Shown here: positions 43,700 through 52,006 of the stretch, piece after piece
How positions within the stretch are numbered: the stretch's first letter is position 1
Layout of the letters: each line of letters opens with the position of its first letter
Origin: Hydrogenophaga aromaticivorans
GTDB taxonomy: Bacteria; Pseudomonadota; Gammaproteobacteria; Burkholderiales; Burkholderiaceae_C
Length of the DNA: 62,957 nucleotides
Direction: 5' to 3'
Assembly (NCBI RefSeq): GCF_013387465.1
Contig: NZ_VYGV01000023.1
Location: 1-62,957 of the forward strand
Position numbers and translations under genes: made by a program
Notes under the pieces: generated by a model
The model's database searches: none
Told to the model about the DNA's origin: nothing
Seen by the model: only the letters and a program-made list of their open reading frames with translations

Positions 43700-45034
43700 A
43701 TGAGTACTGCCCCGAACCCTTTGCTGGAAGAGTTCATCCAGCACGAAGACGGACTGCGCGCCGTCGACCGTCGAATTTTTGCTGATCCGGAACTGTTCGA
43801 GCTTGAGCAGAGCCAGATATGGGAAAAAGTCTGGGTCTATGTCGCGCACGAGAGCCAGTTGCCCAAACCCAAGGACTACCTCACCAGCTGGATCGGCCGC
43901 GCGCCGATTGTCGTCAACCGCGACAAGAGCGGCCAGTTCAATGCCTTTGTCAATATCTGTTCGCACCGCGGCGCCACGCTGTGCCGCACCTCCAAGGGCA
44001 GCGCCAGCAACTTCGTCTGCTCGTTCCACGGCTGGGCTTTTGATGCCCAGGGTAATCTGCTGGCGGCGATGAACGAGAAGGGTGCCGGCTACCCCGAGGG
44101 CTTTGACAAGAGCAAGCGCGGCCTGACCAAGGTGCGGCTGGAAAATTACCGCGGTTTTCTGTTCGCCACGCTGAACCAGCAGGCCGAGCCGCTGCAAGAC
44201 TATCTGGCCGAGAGCAAGGTATTCATCGACATCGTGGTCGATCAGTCGCCCCAGGGCATCGAGGTGCTCAAAGGCCGCTCGGTCTATACCTTCAACGGCA
44301 ACTGGAAGCTGCAGGCGGAGAACGGTGTGGATGCCTACCACGTGGATTCTGTGCATGCCAACTACGTCCAGATGATCCAGAACCGCGCCAAGATCAATGC
44401 GGCGGGCAAACCGCTCAAAGTTCTGGCGGTGGGCGACTACAACCTCAACGCCACGGGCTACTACGACCTCGGCAACGGCCATACGGTGATCTGGACCCAG
44501 ATGACCAATCCGCAGGACCGGCCTGTCTATGCCCAGCGCGAAGAGCTGGCCGAGCGCATGGGCCAAGTCAAGGCTGACTGGGCCGTCAACCGGGCGCGCA
44601 ACTTGTTGCTCTATCCGAATGTGTTCCTGATGGACCAGATGGGCACACAGATACGCATGTTCCGCCCACTGTCGGTCGACAAGACCGAGGTCACAATTTA
44701 CTGCTTTGCGCCGGTGGGTGAAACGCCGGTCGAGCGCGCCAAGCGCATTCGCCAGTACGAGGACTTCTTCAACGCCTCCGGCATGGCCACGTCCGATGAC
44801 CTGACGGAATTCAATGAGTCGCAGAAGGGCTGCAGCAATTACAGCGTCATGCGCTGGAGCGACATGTCACGCGGTGCGTCGCACGAGATTGCCGGCCCCG
44901 ACGAACTTGCTGCCGGCCTCGGCATTGCGCCGACCACCAGTGGCGCGAAAGCCGCCGACGAAGGTATTTTTATTGCCCAGCATCAGCGCTGGGCCGAGCT
45001 GATGAAGACACCAACCACGGGAGACAAATCATGA
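43700..45034 (+). CDS. Benzoate/toluate 1,2-dioxygenase-type alpha subunit
   Basis: A 444-residue Rieske oxygenase large subunit of the BenA/XylX/AntA branch. Rieske ligands are C87-S-H89 and C107-x2-H110. The iron site is N201-W-K, Glu207, Asp211, His214 and His219 (N-G-V-D-A-Y-H-x4-H), and V-Y-V-A-H-E-S-Q-L-P-K-P near 46-57 is typical. It should convert a benzoate to a 1-carboxy-1,2-cis-diol. BenA-type enzymes normally use a dedicated two-domain reductase (BenC/XylZ), which is not encoded here. GAAGGAGA precedes the ATG. Confidence 0.85.
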   Translation: MSTAPNPLLEEFIQHEDGLRAVDRRIFADPELFELEQSQIWEKVWVYVAHESQLPKPKDYLTSWIGRAPIVVNRDKSGQFNAFVNICSHRGATLCRTSKGSASNFVCSFHGWAFDAQGNLLAAMNEKGAGYPEGFDKSKRGLTKVRLENYRGFLFATLNQQAEPLQDYLAESKVFIDIVVDQSPQGIEVLKGRSVYTFNGNWKLQAENGVDAYHVDSVHANYVQMIQNRAKINAAGKPLKVLAVGDYNLNATGYYDLGNGHTVIWTQMTNPQDRPVYAQREELAERMGQVKADWAVNRARNLLLYPNVFLMDQMGTQIRMFRPLSVDKTEVTIYCFAPVGETPVERAKRIRQYEDFFNASGMATSDDLTEFNESQKGCSNYSVMRWSDMSRGASHEIAGPDELAAGLGIAPTTSGAKAADEGIFIAQHQRWAELMKTPTTGDKS

Positions 45035-45537
45035 GTGATAGCGCATTGCTGAATTCTGTGACCGCCTTGCTGTACCGCGAGGCCGAATATGTCGATGAGC
45101 GCCGCTGGGACGAATGGCTGGCCCTGTTCGACCCCCAGGCGGAGTACTGGATTCCGTCCTGGGATTCAGAAGACGAGTACACCCGCGACCCGCAGACCGA
45201 AATCTCGCTGATGTACTACGGCGACCGCACCGGCCTGGAAGACCGCGTGTTCCGGCTGCGCACCGGCCGTTCGGCCGCCTCCACGCCGATGCCGCGCACC
45301 TGCCACATGGTGTCGAACGTGCGTGCCACCCTGGACGCCGAGGGCCGCTGCATCGTCAAGGCGAACTGGGTCACGCATCTTTTCCGCAACAGCGTCTCGC
45401 AGAGCTTTTACGGGCACTACGAATACCTGCTGCTGCCGCAGGCCAAGGGTTCGGGCAGCGACTGGTTGATCGGCAAGAAGAAGATTCTTGTGCTGAACGA
45501 CTTGATCGACACGGTGCTCGATATCTACAGCGTCTGA
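45031..45537 (+). CDS. Benzoate/toluate 1,2-dioxygenase-type beta subunit
   Basis: A 168-residue small subunit. It has L-L-Y-R-E-A-E-Y-V-D-E-R-R-W-D-E-W near 13-29, L-F-D-P-Q-A-E-Y-W-I-P near 31-41, T-P-M-P-R-T-C-H-M-V-S-N-V near 88-100 and L-I-D-T-V-L-D-I-Y near the end, as in BenB/XylY. The start overlaps the alpha-subunit stop (ATGA), so expression is coupled. Confidence 0.85.
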   Translation: MSDSALLNSVTALLYREAEYVDERRWDEWLALFDPQAEYWIPSWDSEDEYTRDPQTEISLMYYGDRTGLEDRVFRLRTGRSAASTPMPRTCHMVSNVRATLDAEGRCIVKANWVTHLFRNSVSQSFYGHYEYLLLPQAKGSGSDWLIGKKKILVLNDLIDTVLDIYSV

Positions 45538-45556
45538 CGCGATTCATGGAGGGCCC

Positions 45557-46405
45557 ATGGCCACAACCAAAAAGACAGAAAAAAAGCCCGTGACACAGGT
45601 CGCAACAAAGGCCGAGCCCCAGCGCAGCCGCTTGCGCTTTACCGGAAAAACGGCCGTCATTACCGGCGCAGCGCAGGGTATCGGCCGTGCCGTGGCACGG
45701 GCCATGGCGGAGGAGGGAGCCCACGTCGTGCTGGTCGATCGCTCGAAGCTCGTGCAGGAAGTGCGTGACGAGTTGCTGGCTGCGGGCCACCGGGCGACGG
45801 CCCTGCTGGTCGATGTCGAGAAGTACAAGGACTGCAAGAAGGCGATGGCCAAGGCGCACGCGCTCGACGGACGCATCGATGTGCTGGTGAATAATGTCGG
45901 CGGTACGATCTGGGTCAAACCCTTCGAGCATTACAGCGAGGAACAGATCAGCGCCGAGATCAATCGCTCGCTGTTTCCCACGCTGTGGTGCTGCCATGCG
46001 GTGCTGCCCCACATGCTGGCGCAAGGCGGCGGTAGCATCGTGAACGTTTCTTCGACCGCCACCCGCGGCATCCATCGTGTGCCGTACTCGGCGGCCAAGG
46101 GCGGGGTCAATGCACTCACGGTCTGTCTGGCGTTCGAGTATTCGCAGCAGGGCATCCGCGTCAATGCCGTCGCTCCGGGTGGCACCGATGTCGGGGCCCG
46201 GCGCATTCCCCGCAATACCGAATCCATGACGGAGCAGGAGCGCACCTGGTACCAGGCGATTGTTGATCAGACACTGGATGTGGCTTTCATAAAGCGCTAT
46301 GGCACGCCCGACGAGCAGGCGGCCGCCATTTTGTTTCTGGCTTCGGACGAGGCCAGCTACATCACCGGCGTGACGCTGCCGGTGGCCGGTGGTGATCTGG
46401 GCTGA
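45557..46405 (+). CDS. BenD/XylL-like cis-diol carboxylate dehydrogenase
   Basis: A 282-residue short-chain dehydrogenase. It has an extra basic N-terminal arm (K-K-T-E-K-K-P-V, ~25 residues) before the fold. I-T-G-A-A-Q-G-I-G is near 37-45, N-N-V-G-G-T near 113, and the active site is Ser in N-V-S-S-T-A-T-R-G and Y-S-A-A-K near 177. The N-V-G-G-T-I-W-V-K-P-F block is characteristic of BenD/XylL, which oxidise and decarboxylate the 1-carboxy diol to catechol. It follows the beta subunit by 19 bp with GGAGG upstream. Confidence 0.85.
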   Translation: MATTKKTEKKPVTQVATKAEPQRSRLRFTGKTAVITGAAQGIGRAVARAMAEEGAHVVLVDRSKLVQEVRDELLAAGHRATALLVDVEKYKDCKKAMAKAHALDGRIDVLVNNVGGTIWVKPFEHYSEEQISAEINRSLFPTLWCCHAVLPHMLAQGGGSIVNVSSTATRGIHRVPYSAAKGGVNALTVCLAFEYSQQGIRVNAVAPGGTDVGARRIPRNTESMTEQERTWYQAIVDQTLDVAFIKRYGTPDEQAAAILFLASDEASYITGVTLPVAGGDLG

Positions 46406-46539
46406 CGCTGTCAGTACCGGTAGCCGCACGCCGGTGAGCGGCGAGAGGTCGCTCAGGTGTTGGCTTCAAGTCCACGGATTAAGAATTCTCATTCATTGGT
46501 AATAAAAATATATTCACATCAAAACGAGGAGACAAGAAA

Positions 46540-47916
46540 ATGAAATCCAAATTAAATGCGCTTGGCGTCATTGCCGCGGCCTGCCTGGCCTCTACATCTC
46601 AAATGGCTCACGCCACAGACGTCTTCCGGCTGGAAGGTTTCGGACCCATCTCCCACGCCATGGGCGGGGCGGCCACGGCATTCAATGTAGGTGCCGCTGG
46701 CATGATGACCAACCCGGCAACGCTGTCGTTGATCGCCCCAGGTTCTGAATTTCATCTGGGGCTGGATCTGATCACCGCCGACATCAATGTGAAAAACCAG
46801 GCGACTGGAGAAAGTGTCTCGTCCAGCAACCGCTCCAATAACCGCGGACCCTATCTGGCTCCCGAGGCTGCTTATACCTACCGAAATGGCGCACTGGCAC
46901 TTGGGGTTGGCGCCTTTGCCCAAGGTGGATTGGGCACCGAATATGGCAAGAGCAGCTTTCTTTCCCGTGCTACTGGCGGCCTGGACACCGGGCTCGAAAA
47001 CTCAAGCCGTTTGCTGGTATTGAACATACCCTTCGCTGCGAGCTACCAGGTCAACGACAAACTGGCTGTCGGGGGAAGTATTGATGCGATGTGGCAGGGT
47101 TTGAACCTCGATGTGTTACTTGGCGCGGACCAGGTTGGTGCGCTGATTGGCGCCGGGCGGGTGAGCGGAAGTCTGGTGCCTGTGCTCGGTGGTTTGCCCG
47201 ATTTGCGTGGTGCCCACGTCAGCCTGACCAAGAACCAGCCCCTGGCCAGCGGCGTTGACGCCTGGGGTTTTGGTGGGCGTATCGGGATGACTTACAAGGT
47301 GTCGAATGACACCTTGTTTGGCGCTGACTATGCCATGGAAAGTAAAGTGAATGACATGCAAGGACGGGCTACGCTCACTGCGATCGATGGGATTGCGGGA
47401 CAGATCCCTCTGCAGGGCAATATCAAGGTGCGTAATTTCCAGATGCCCGCCAAGCTGGATATTGGCTTAAGCCACCGCTTCAACGATCAGTGGATGATGG
47501 CCGCCGATGTTTCGCAAGTATTTTGGAAGCATGCAATGAAAGATATCAATGTCGGTTTTGTCTCAGACAGTGGGGGCACCCTTGACATCCTATTGCCGCA
47601 AAATTACATGAATCAGACCATCCTTGCAGTCGGTATAGCCTACCAGACGGGTCGCTGGACACTGCGTGGCGGTGGTCGAATTGCAACTCAGTCGCTGCGC
47701 TCAGAGACACTGCTTGCTTTGATTCCTGCGACTCCTAGAAAACACATTTCGGCCGGTTTTTCTTATGCTTTCTCCAAGATGGGTAGTATTGACTTTGCCT
47801 ATTCCCATGCCTTAAAAGAATCGATTGGAAACGAGAGTCTGCCGAATACTTCAGCGCCGATTCAAGTTATCCATTCACAAAACAATATGACCATCGGTTA
47901 TACGCACAGGTTCTAA
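46540..47916 (+). CDS. FadL/TodX/CymD-type outer-membrane channel
   Basis: A 458-residue outer-membrane beta-barrel of the FadL family. A signal peptide ends A-H-A. The mature N-terminal hatch has G-A-A-T-A-F-N-V-G-A-A-G-M-M-T-N-P-A-T-L, the family signature, and the last strand ends M-T-I-G-Y-T-H-R-F with a terminal Phe. Relatives encoded with toluene, xylene and p-cymene genes bring hydrophobic hydrocarbons across the outer membrane, which fits here. It is the last gene of the cluster, with its own AT-rich upstream region (46480-46530) and GAGGAGA. Confidence 0.85.
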   Translation: MKSKLNALGVIAAACLASTSQMAHATDVFRLEGFGPISHAMGGAATAFNVGAAGMMTNPATLSLIAPGSEFHLGLDLITADINVKNQATGESVSSSNRSNNRGPYLAPEAAYTYRNGALALGVGAFAQGGLGTEYGKSSFLSRATGGLDTGLENSSRLLVLNIPFAASYQVNDKLAVGGSIDAMWQGLNLDVLLGADQVGALIGAGRVSGSLVPVLGGLPDLRGAHVSLTKNQPLASGVDAWGFGGRIGMTYKVSNDTLFGADYAMESKVNDMQGRATLTAIDGIAGQIPLQGNIKVRNFQMPAKLDIGLSHRFNDQWMMAADVSQVFWKHAMKDINVGFVSDSGGTLDILLPQNYMNQTILAVGIAYQTGRWTLRGGGRIATQSLRSETLLALIPATPRKHISAGFSYAFSKMGSIDFAYSHALKESIGNESLPNTSAPIQVIHSQNNMTIGYTHRF

Positions 47917-47961
47917 ACAGGGGGAAAAATGGCTCAATGCCGAATTGCATGGAACTTGACC

Positions 47962-48610
47962 TCAACACCTGTGCGTGCTGAGGCCCGCGAAGCGCGGCGC
48001 AGCGTGTTCGAACGGATTGGCCGGCAGATGCTTTAGCTTGGACATGCGCAAATACGCAATGGCGATGAAGTTCGTGCTCGTTCTGAACCCGCGGGCGGCG
48101 CGCTTGGCGTTCTGCATGAGTCCGTTCATGGCTTCCACAAACGCATTGCTGCGCCCTTGCTTCATGCCCGCGATCACACCTTCAAAGTGCGTCCTGAGCG
48201 TGCGCGCCAGCCGCTTGAACGGCTCCAGGCGCGAGCGCATGGCCCAACCGATCCAGCTCTCAAGCCCGGTGCGCGCCACCTCCTCGCTCTGACTGTGCGC
48301 AGCCGCCTCGTACACACCGCGCAGCGCCACCTTCAGCCGCCAGGCCCGTGCGCTTTGCAGGTTCGTGCGCTGCAAGGCGTACATCGCTTGCATGTGCCGC
48401 TCGTTCCAGCCCGCGTGGTGCGTGCGCATCGCCCAGCTCAGACAACGCCGACTGGCGCGGTCCAGCTCTCCCAGCGCAAGCGCCACGGCGTTGGGGCGCG
48501 CCTTGAACTCGGCCGCGCGCACCTCGTCCATCGCCTTGCCCGCCAGCGCGGCCACATGAAAGTGGTCGTAGCAGATGGCCGCCTGCGGTAGTTGCTGCTG
48601 CACCCCCCCC
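47962..48610 (-). pseudogene. ISL3-family transposase, C-terminal fragment
   Basis: The frame encodes the C-terminal ~215 residues of an ISL3-type transposase: A-A-I-C-Y-D-H-F-H-V-A, M-D-E-V-R-A-A-E-F, N-A-F-V-E-A-M-N-G-L-M-Q and A-A-R-G-F-R-T-S-T-N-F. It is cut at 48610 by the left end of the IS3-family element. The middle part of the same protein resumes at 50261. The N-terminal part is absent. Confidence 0.8.
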
Positions 48611-48673
48611 CGCGTCAGAATAGTTGTCGCCCCGATAGAACCAAGAACCCGGGGGCGGCGATGAAGGACGACA

Positions 48674-49147
48674 GTGGCTCGATACGGACAAGCATTCAAA
48701 GACAAAGCAGTAGCCAGGTTGCTGCCACCGGAGAGCGCGCCGGTGGAGGTGATCTCGCGCGAGGTTGGTGTGGGAACGGGAACTCTGGAGCGTTGGCGCG
48801 AGGAAGCGCAGTCCAGGCCCGCCCGAGGGCGGGCCTGGACTGCGGGCGCCCGGCTTGAGGCCGTGATCACCACTGCGGCGATGAACGAGGCGAGCAAAAG
48901 CGCCTGGTGTCGCGAGCATGGTGTGTACCCGGCCGATCTGGACAAATGGCGGGTGAGTTGCACCACCGCACTGGTCGACCCGCAGGCTGCGCCAGCCAGT
49001 GCGCAGGCCACACGCGCGGACCGCAAACGCATCAAGGAACTCGAACGCGATCTGCTGCGCAAGGACCGAGCGCTGGCTGAGACAGCCGCGTTGCTGGTGC
49101 TTTCAAAAAAAGTCTCGGCGATCTTCAACAAGGGCGAGGACGAATGA
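48674..49147 (+). CDS. IS3-family OrfA
   Basis: A 157-residue DNA-binding component. The first helix-turn-helix is Y-G-Q-A-F-K-D-K-A-V through G-T-L-E-R-W-R-E-E near 4-45, a second one (A-M-N-E-A-S-K-S-A-W-C-R-E-H) lies near 70-95, and a C-terminal leucine-rich coiled coil is I-K-E-L-E-R-D-L-L-R-K-D. It overlaps orfB by 4 bases (ATGA), so OrfB may be made by coupling or frameshifting. Confidence 0.8.
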   Translation: MARYGQAFKDKAVARLLPPESAPVEVISREVGVGTGTLERWREEAQSRPARGRAWTAGARLEAVITTAAMNEASKSAWCREHGVYPADLDKWRVSCTTALVDPQAAPASAQATRADRKRIKELERDLLRKDRALAETAALLVLSKKVSAIFNKGEDE

Positions 49148-50235
49148 TCGGCCTCGAAGATCGCCAAGCCCTGGCCAGAGACATCGAGGATGCGCATGCA
49201 GCCGGAGCCCGATTCGCGCCCGCCTGTGAGATCGCCGGCATTGAGCTGCGCACGCTTCAGCGCTGGAAGGCCAGCTCGGGCCTGACAGCGGGCGATGGCA
49301 GGCCGCTCGCCGTGCGCCCGATGCCCAGCCATGCCTTGAGTGCGGCCGAGCGCGTGGCGCTGCTGACTGTTGCCAACGAACCGCGCTTTGCCTCGGTGCC
49401 GCCTGCGCGCATCGTGCCCATGCTCGCTGACGAGGGCGTGTACCTGGGCAGCGAGTCCAGCATGGCACGTGTGCTCAAAGCCGCCGGGCAGAACAAGCGC
49501 CGTGGTCGCGCCAAGGCGCCCAAGGCAACAAGGCCGCCCACCACCCACATCGCCACGGCCCCAGGACAGGTGTGGTGCTGGGACATGACTTACCTGCCCG
49601 CCAGGGTGATGGGCCGCTGGTTCCACCTGTACCTGATCCTGGATTTGTACAGCCGCAAGATCGTGGGTGCCGAGGTGCACGACAGCGACGACTCTGTGCA
49701 TGCCGTGCATCTGGTGCGGCGCACCGCGCTGGCTGAGGGCATCGCGGCGATGGACAGCAAACCTGTGCTGCACGGCGACAACGGCTCCACGCTCAAGGCC
49801 ACCACGGTGCTGGCCATGCTCAACTGGCTGGGCATCAAGCCCTCGTACTCGCGGCCCCGGGTGAGCGACGACAACGCGTTTGCCGAGTCGCTGTTCCGCA
49901 CGGCCAAGTACCGCCCAGAGTTCCCGGCGCAGGGCTTTGAGACGCTGGACGATGCCCGCGCCTGGGCCGCCGAGTTCGTGCGTTGGTACAACGTGGAGCA
50001 CCGCCACAGCGGTATCCGCTATGTGAGCCCGCAGCAGCGTCACGCCGGGCAGGATCAGGCCATCCTGGCGGCACGACACGCGCTGTATCGCCAGGCCCAG
50101 CAGCGCCATCCGGCACGCTGGTCGGGCGCCACAAGGAACTGGTCGCTCATCGACGTGGTGACCCTCAATCCCGAGCGCGACGAGGTGGTCAAGATGGCTG
50201 CCTGCGTTCAACATACTCAGCTCAAAGCTGCGTGA
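49144..50235 (+). CDS. IS3-family OrfB transposase (rve integrase core)
   Basis: A 363-residue DDE transposase. The catalytic triad is recognisable as W-C-W-D-M-T-Y-L near 142, H-G-D-N-G-S-T near 203 and D-D-N-A-F-A-E-S-L-F near 240, with the Y-N-x-E-H-R-H-S-G motif near 283. The frame is intact, so the element may be functional. Confidence 0.85.
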   Translation: MIGLEDRQALARDIEDAHAAGARFAPACEIAGIELRTLQRWKASSGLTAGDGRPLAVRPMPSHALSAAERVALLTVANEPRFASVPPARIVPMLADEGVYLGSESSMARVLKAAGQNKRRGRAKAPKATRPPTTHIATAPGQVWCWDMTYLPARVMGRWFHLYLILDLYSRKIVGAEVHDSDDSVHAVHLVRRTALAEGIAAMDSKPVLHGDNGSTLKATTVLAMLNWLGIKPSYSRPRVSDDNAFAESLFRTAKYRPEFPAQGFETLDDARAWAAEFVRWYNVEHRHSGIRYVSPQQRHAGQDQAILAARHALYRQAQQRHPARWSGATRNWSLIDVVTLNPERDEVVKMAACVQHTQLKAA

Positions 50236-50260
50236 CTCAGGCGACAACTACCTTGACGCG

Positions 50261-50468
50261 CGCCGACCCCCTTGAGGTAGGCCGCACTCATGTCCATGCT
50301 CACATGGCTGATGGCTTGGGCACTGCCGCCGTGCTCGGCCAGGTCCTTGGCAAAGGCGTCCAGCGTTTGATGGTCGCGCCCCTCGGTGACAAAGAGCAGG
50401 CGCTTTTGCTGCAGATCGTGCACGCTGGTGACGTAGTCGACCCTGAAGGACCCCTGCAGCCCGCATGA
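50261..50468 (-). pseudogene. ISL3-family transposase, middle fragment
   Basis: A minus-strand frame encoding V-T-S-V-H-D-L-Q-Q-K-R-L-L-F-V-T-E-G-R-D-H-Q-T-L and S-M-D-M-S-A-A-Y-L-K-G-V, the segment directly before the fragment at 47962-48610. The IS3 element separates the two. The upstream part was lost at the junction near 50468 with the next IS remnant. Confidence 0.8.
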
Positions 50469-50549
50469 ATGCTGGTGTTTTGGGGTGATCACCGGTATTC
50501 GAAACTCCCGGATTGGTTTCCAATAGCCATCAGTTTCTGGGAGATTTTG

Positions 50550-51156
50550 ATGTTTGCTGATGCCGCCACCGACGACTTCTTTCGCGCCCGCCTGGACCAC
50601 ATGATCGACCTACGCCACTCGCTGGCGGTGCTGGCCTCGCGCATGCCGTGGCAGCAGATCGAAGCCTCTGTGGCGCATCTTTTCTCGCGCAAAGCGCACG
50701 CTGGGCAGGCCATGCCCGATCTGGACCTGTTCGGTGAGGCGCCAGCGCCCGTGGGCCGCAAGTCCAACGCCGGGCGCCCGCGCGTGCCCCTGCGCACCAT
50801 GATCGCGCTGCTGTACCTCAAGCACGCGTTCAATCGTCAGCGACGAGGCCGTGGTCGAGCGCTGGAGCGATTCGCCCAACTTCCAGTTCTTCTCGGGTCA
50901 GGCCTACTTTGAACCCCGCCTGCCCTGCGACGCCACCACCCTGGTCAAGTTCCGCCGCCTGCTCGGCGAAGAAGGCGTGGAGGAGCTGCTCGCGCAGACG
51001 GTGAACCTGGCCGTCTCGCTCAAGCTGATTCCGGCGTCCGCGCTGGCCACCGTGGTGGTGGACTCCACCGTGCAGGAGAAGGCCGTGGCGCACCCCACGG
51101 ACTCCAAGCTGCTGGAGACGGGGTTCGGGGAGCAATGGAACAGTAAACCGACTTAA
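50550..51156 (+). pseudogene. Decayed IS5-type transposase, N-terminal part with frameshift
   Basis: The first frame starts at ATG 50550 (R-L-D-H-M-I-D-L-R-H ... T-M-I-A-L-L-Y-L-K-H-A-F-N). Near 50835 the conserved reading continues one base out of frame as S-D-E-A-V-V-E-R-W-S-D-S-P-N-F-Q-F-F-S-G ... V-V-V-D-S-T-V-Q-E-K-A. Similarity stops after D-S-K-L-L-E (~51115). About 190 of an expected ~400+ residues remain, so it is inactive. Confidence 0.75.
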
Positions 51157-51171
51157 GGCCAGCGCGCTGGG

Positions 51172-51783
51172 TCACGGTGGACTGATCGTGTCGTGCCGAC
51201 GCGCATGTTTTCCGACTTCGACACCACGCTGCCGGAGGTAGCTGTACAACGTGCTCTTGGCGATGCTCAATCGTTTGGCGATGTCGTTCACGCCCAGGCG
51301 TCGCTCGCGGTACAAGGTTTCGGCGGCCATCGCTGTCGACTCGGCGTGCGCCGGCATGCCTTTCGGGCGGCCCCCCACGCGTCCGCGCGCCCGAGCCGCC
51401 GTCAGGCCGGCCTGCGTGCGCTCCCGGATTAACTCACGCTCGAACTCGGCCAGCGACGCGAATAAATTGAACACCAAGCGCCCCTGCGCACTGGTAGTGT
51501 CGATCGGGTCATTCAGGCTGAGCAGGCCGATGTCACGAGTCACCAGATCGCCGACCAGATCGACCAGGTGCCGCAGTGATCGACCCATGCGGTCGAGCTT
51601 CCAGATCACGAGAACATCGCCTGCCCGCAGCTGCCCCAGCAACTCGTCAAGCGCCGGCCGCGCGGTCTTCGAGCCGCTCGCCACGTCCTGGAAGATTCGC
51701 TCGCAGCCCGCGCGCTTCAGCGCGTCGACCTGGCGGTCCAGTTTCTGATCGCGCGTACTAACGCGCGCATAGCCGATCTTCAT
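51172..51783 (-). CDS. tnpR: Serine recombinase (TnpR/resolvase)
   Basis: A 203-residue resolvase/invertase. The catalytic serine lies in Y-A-R-V-S-T near residue 9, with D-R-M-G-R-S near 66, the long E-helix L-A-E-F-E-R-E-L-I-R-E-R-T near 110-125 and a C-terminal helix-turn-helix (L-G-V-N-D-I-A-K-R-L-S-I-A-K-S-T-L-Y). Such proteins resolve cointegrates of Tn3-type transposons at a res site. It lies just outside the IS1071-like element, which normally has no resolvase, so it belongs to another, truncated element. Confidence 0.85.
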   Translation of the reverse strand: MKIGYARVSTRDQKLDRQVDALKRAGCERIFQDVASGSKTARPALDELLGQLRAGDVLVIWKLDRMGRSLRHLVDLVGDLVTRDIGLLSLNDPIDTTSAQGRLVFNLFASLAEFERELIRERTQAGLTAARARGRVGGRPKGMPAHAESTAMAAETLYRERRLGVNDIAKRLSIAKSTLYSYLRQRGVEVGKHARRHDTISPP

Positions 51784-52006
51784 AAAAGTCTCGAATACTC
51801 AACTGTTGGATAGAATATCGAACTTTGATTTATAAAACCAGTTATTCGAACCATCGTTGCCCGGACGACGTGCAGCAGCTCAGCGTGGCCACCATAGTCT
51901 TGTAAAACAATCGTTTAATCGGACTTACTTGCAATGCCCGTCGCAGTGCCTTATAAACACCCATACACATAAACACCGATCTAGCCATGAACACTGTCCG
52001 CTGGAA
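51784..52006. promoter_or_regulatory. Candidate res site and tnpR promoter
   Basis: A 223-base AT-rich stretch upstream of tnpR. TCGAATA (51791-51797) and TATTCGA (51843-51849) face each other about 50 bp apart, with ATATCGAAC between. This is reminiscent of resolvase-binding subsites. CTGGTTTTATAA (minus strand) recurs in the tnpA leader at ~55.15 kb. No gene is seen here. Confidence 0.4.

Larger units (their letters stand above)
48611..50260 (+). mobile_element. IS3-family insertion sequence inside an ISL3 transposase gene
   Basis: About 1650 bp. The ends at 48611-48631 and 50240-50260 share CGCGTCA, three differing bases, then TAGTTGTCGCC as an inverted repeat. It contains orfA and orfB on the plus strand. 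A target duplication could not be fixed because the left flank is a run of C. Confidence 0.75.

Noticed and set aside
47962..50247. A 761-codon minus-strand open frame
   Set aside because: Its right two-thirds run antisense through the IS3 orfA and orfB, which have clear DDE motifs. Only the left 215 codons (the ISL3 fragment) are real.
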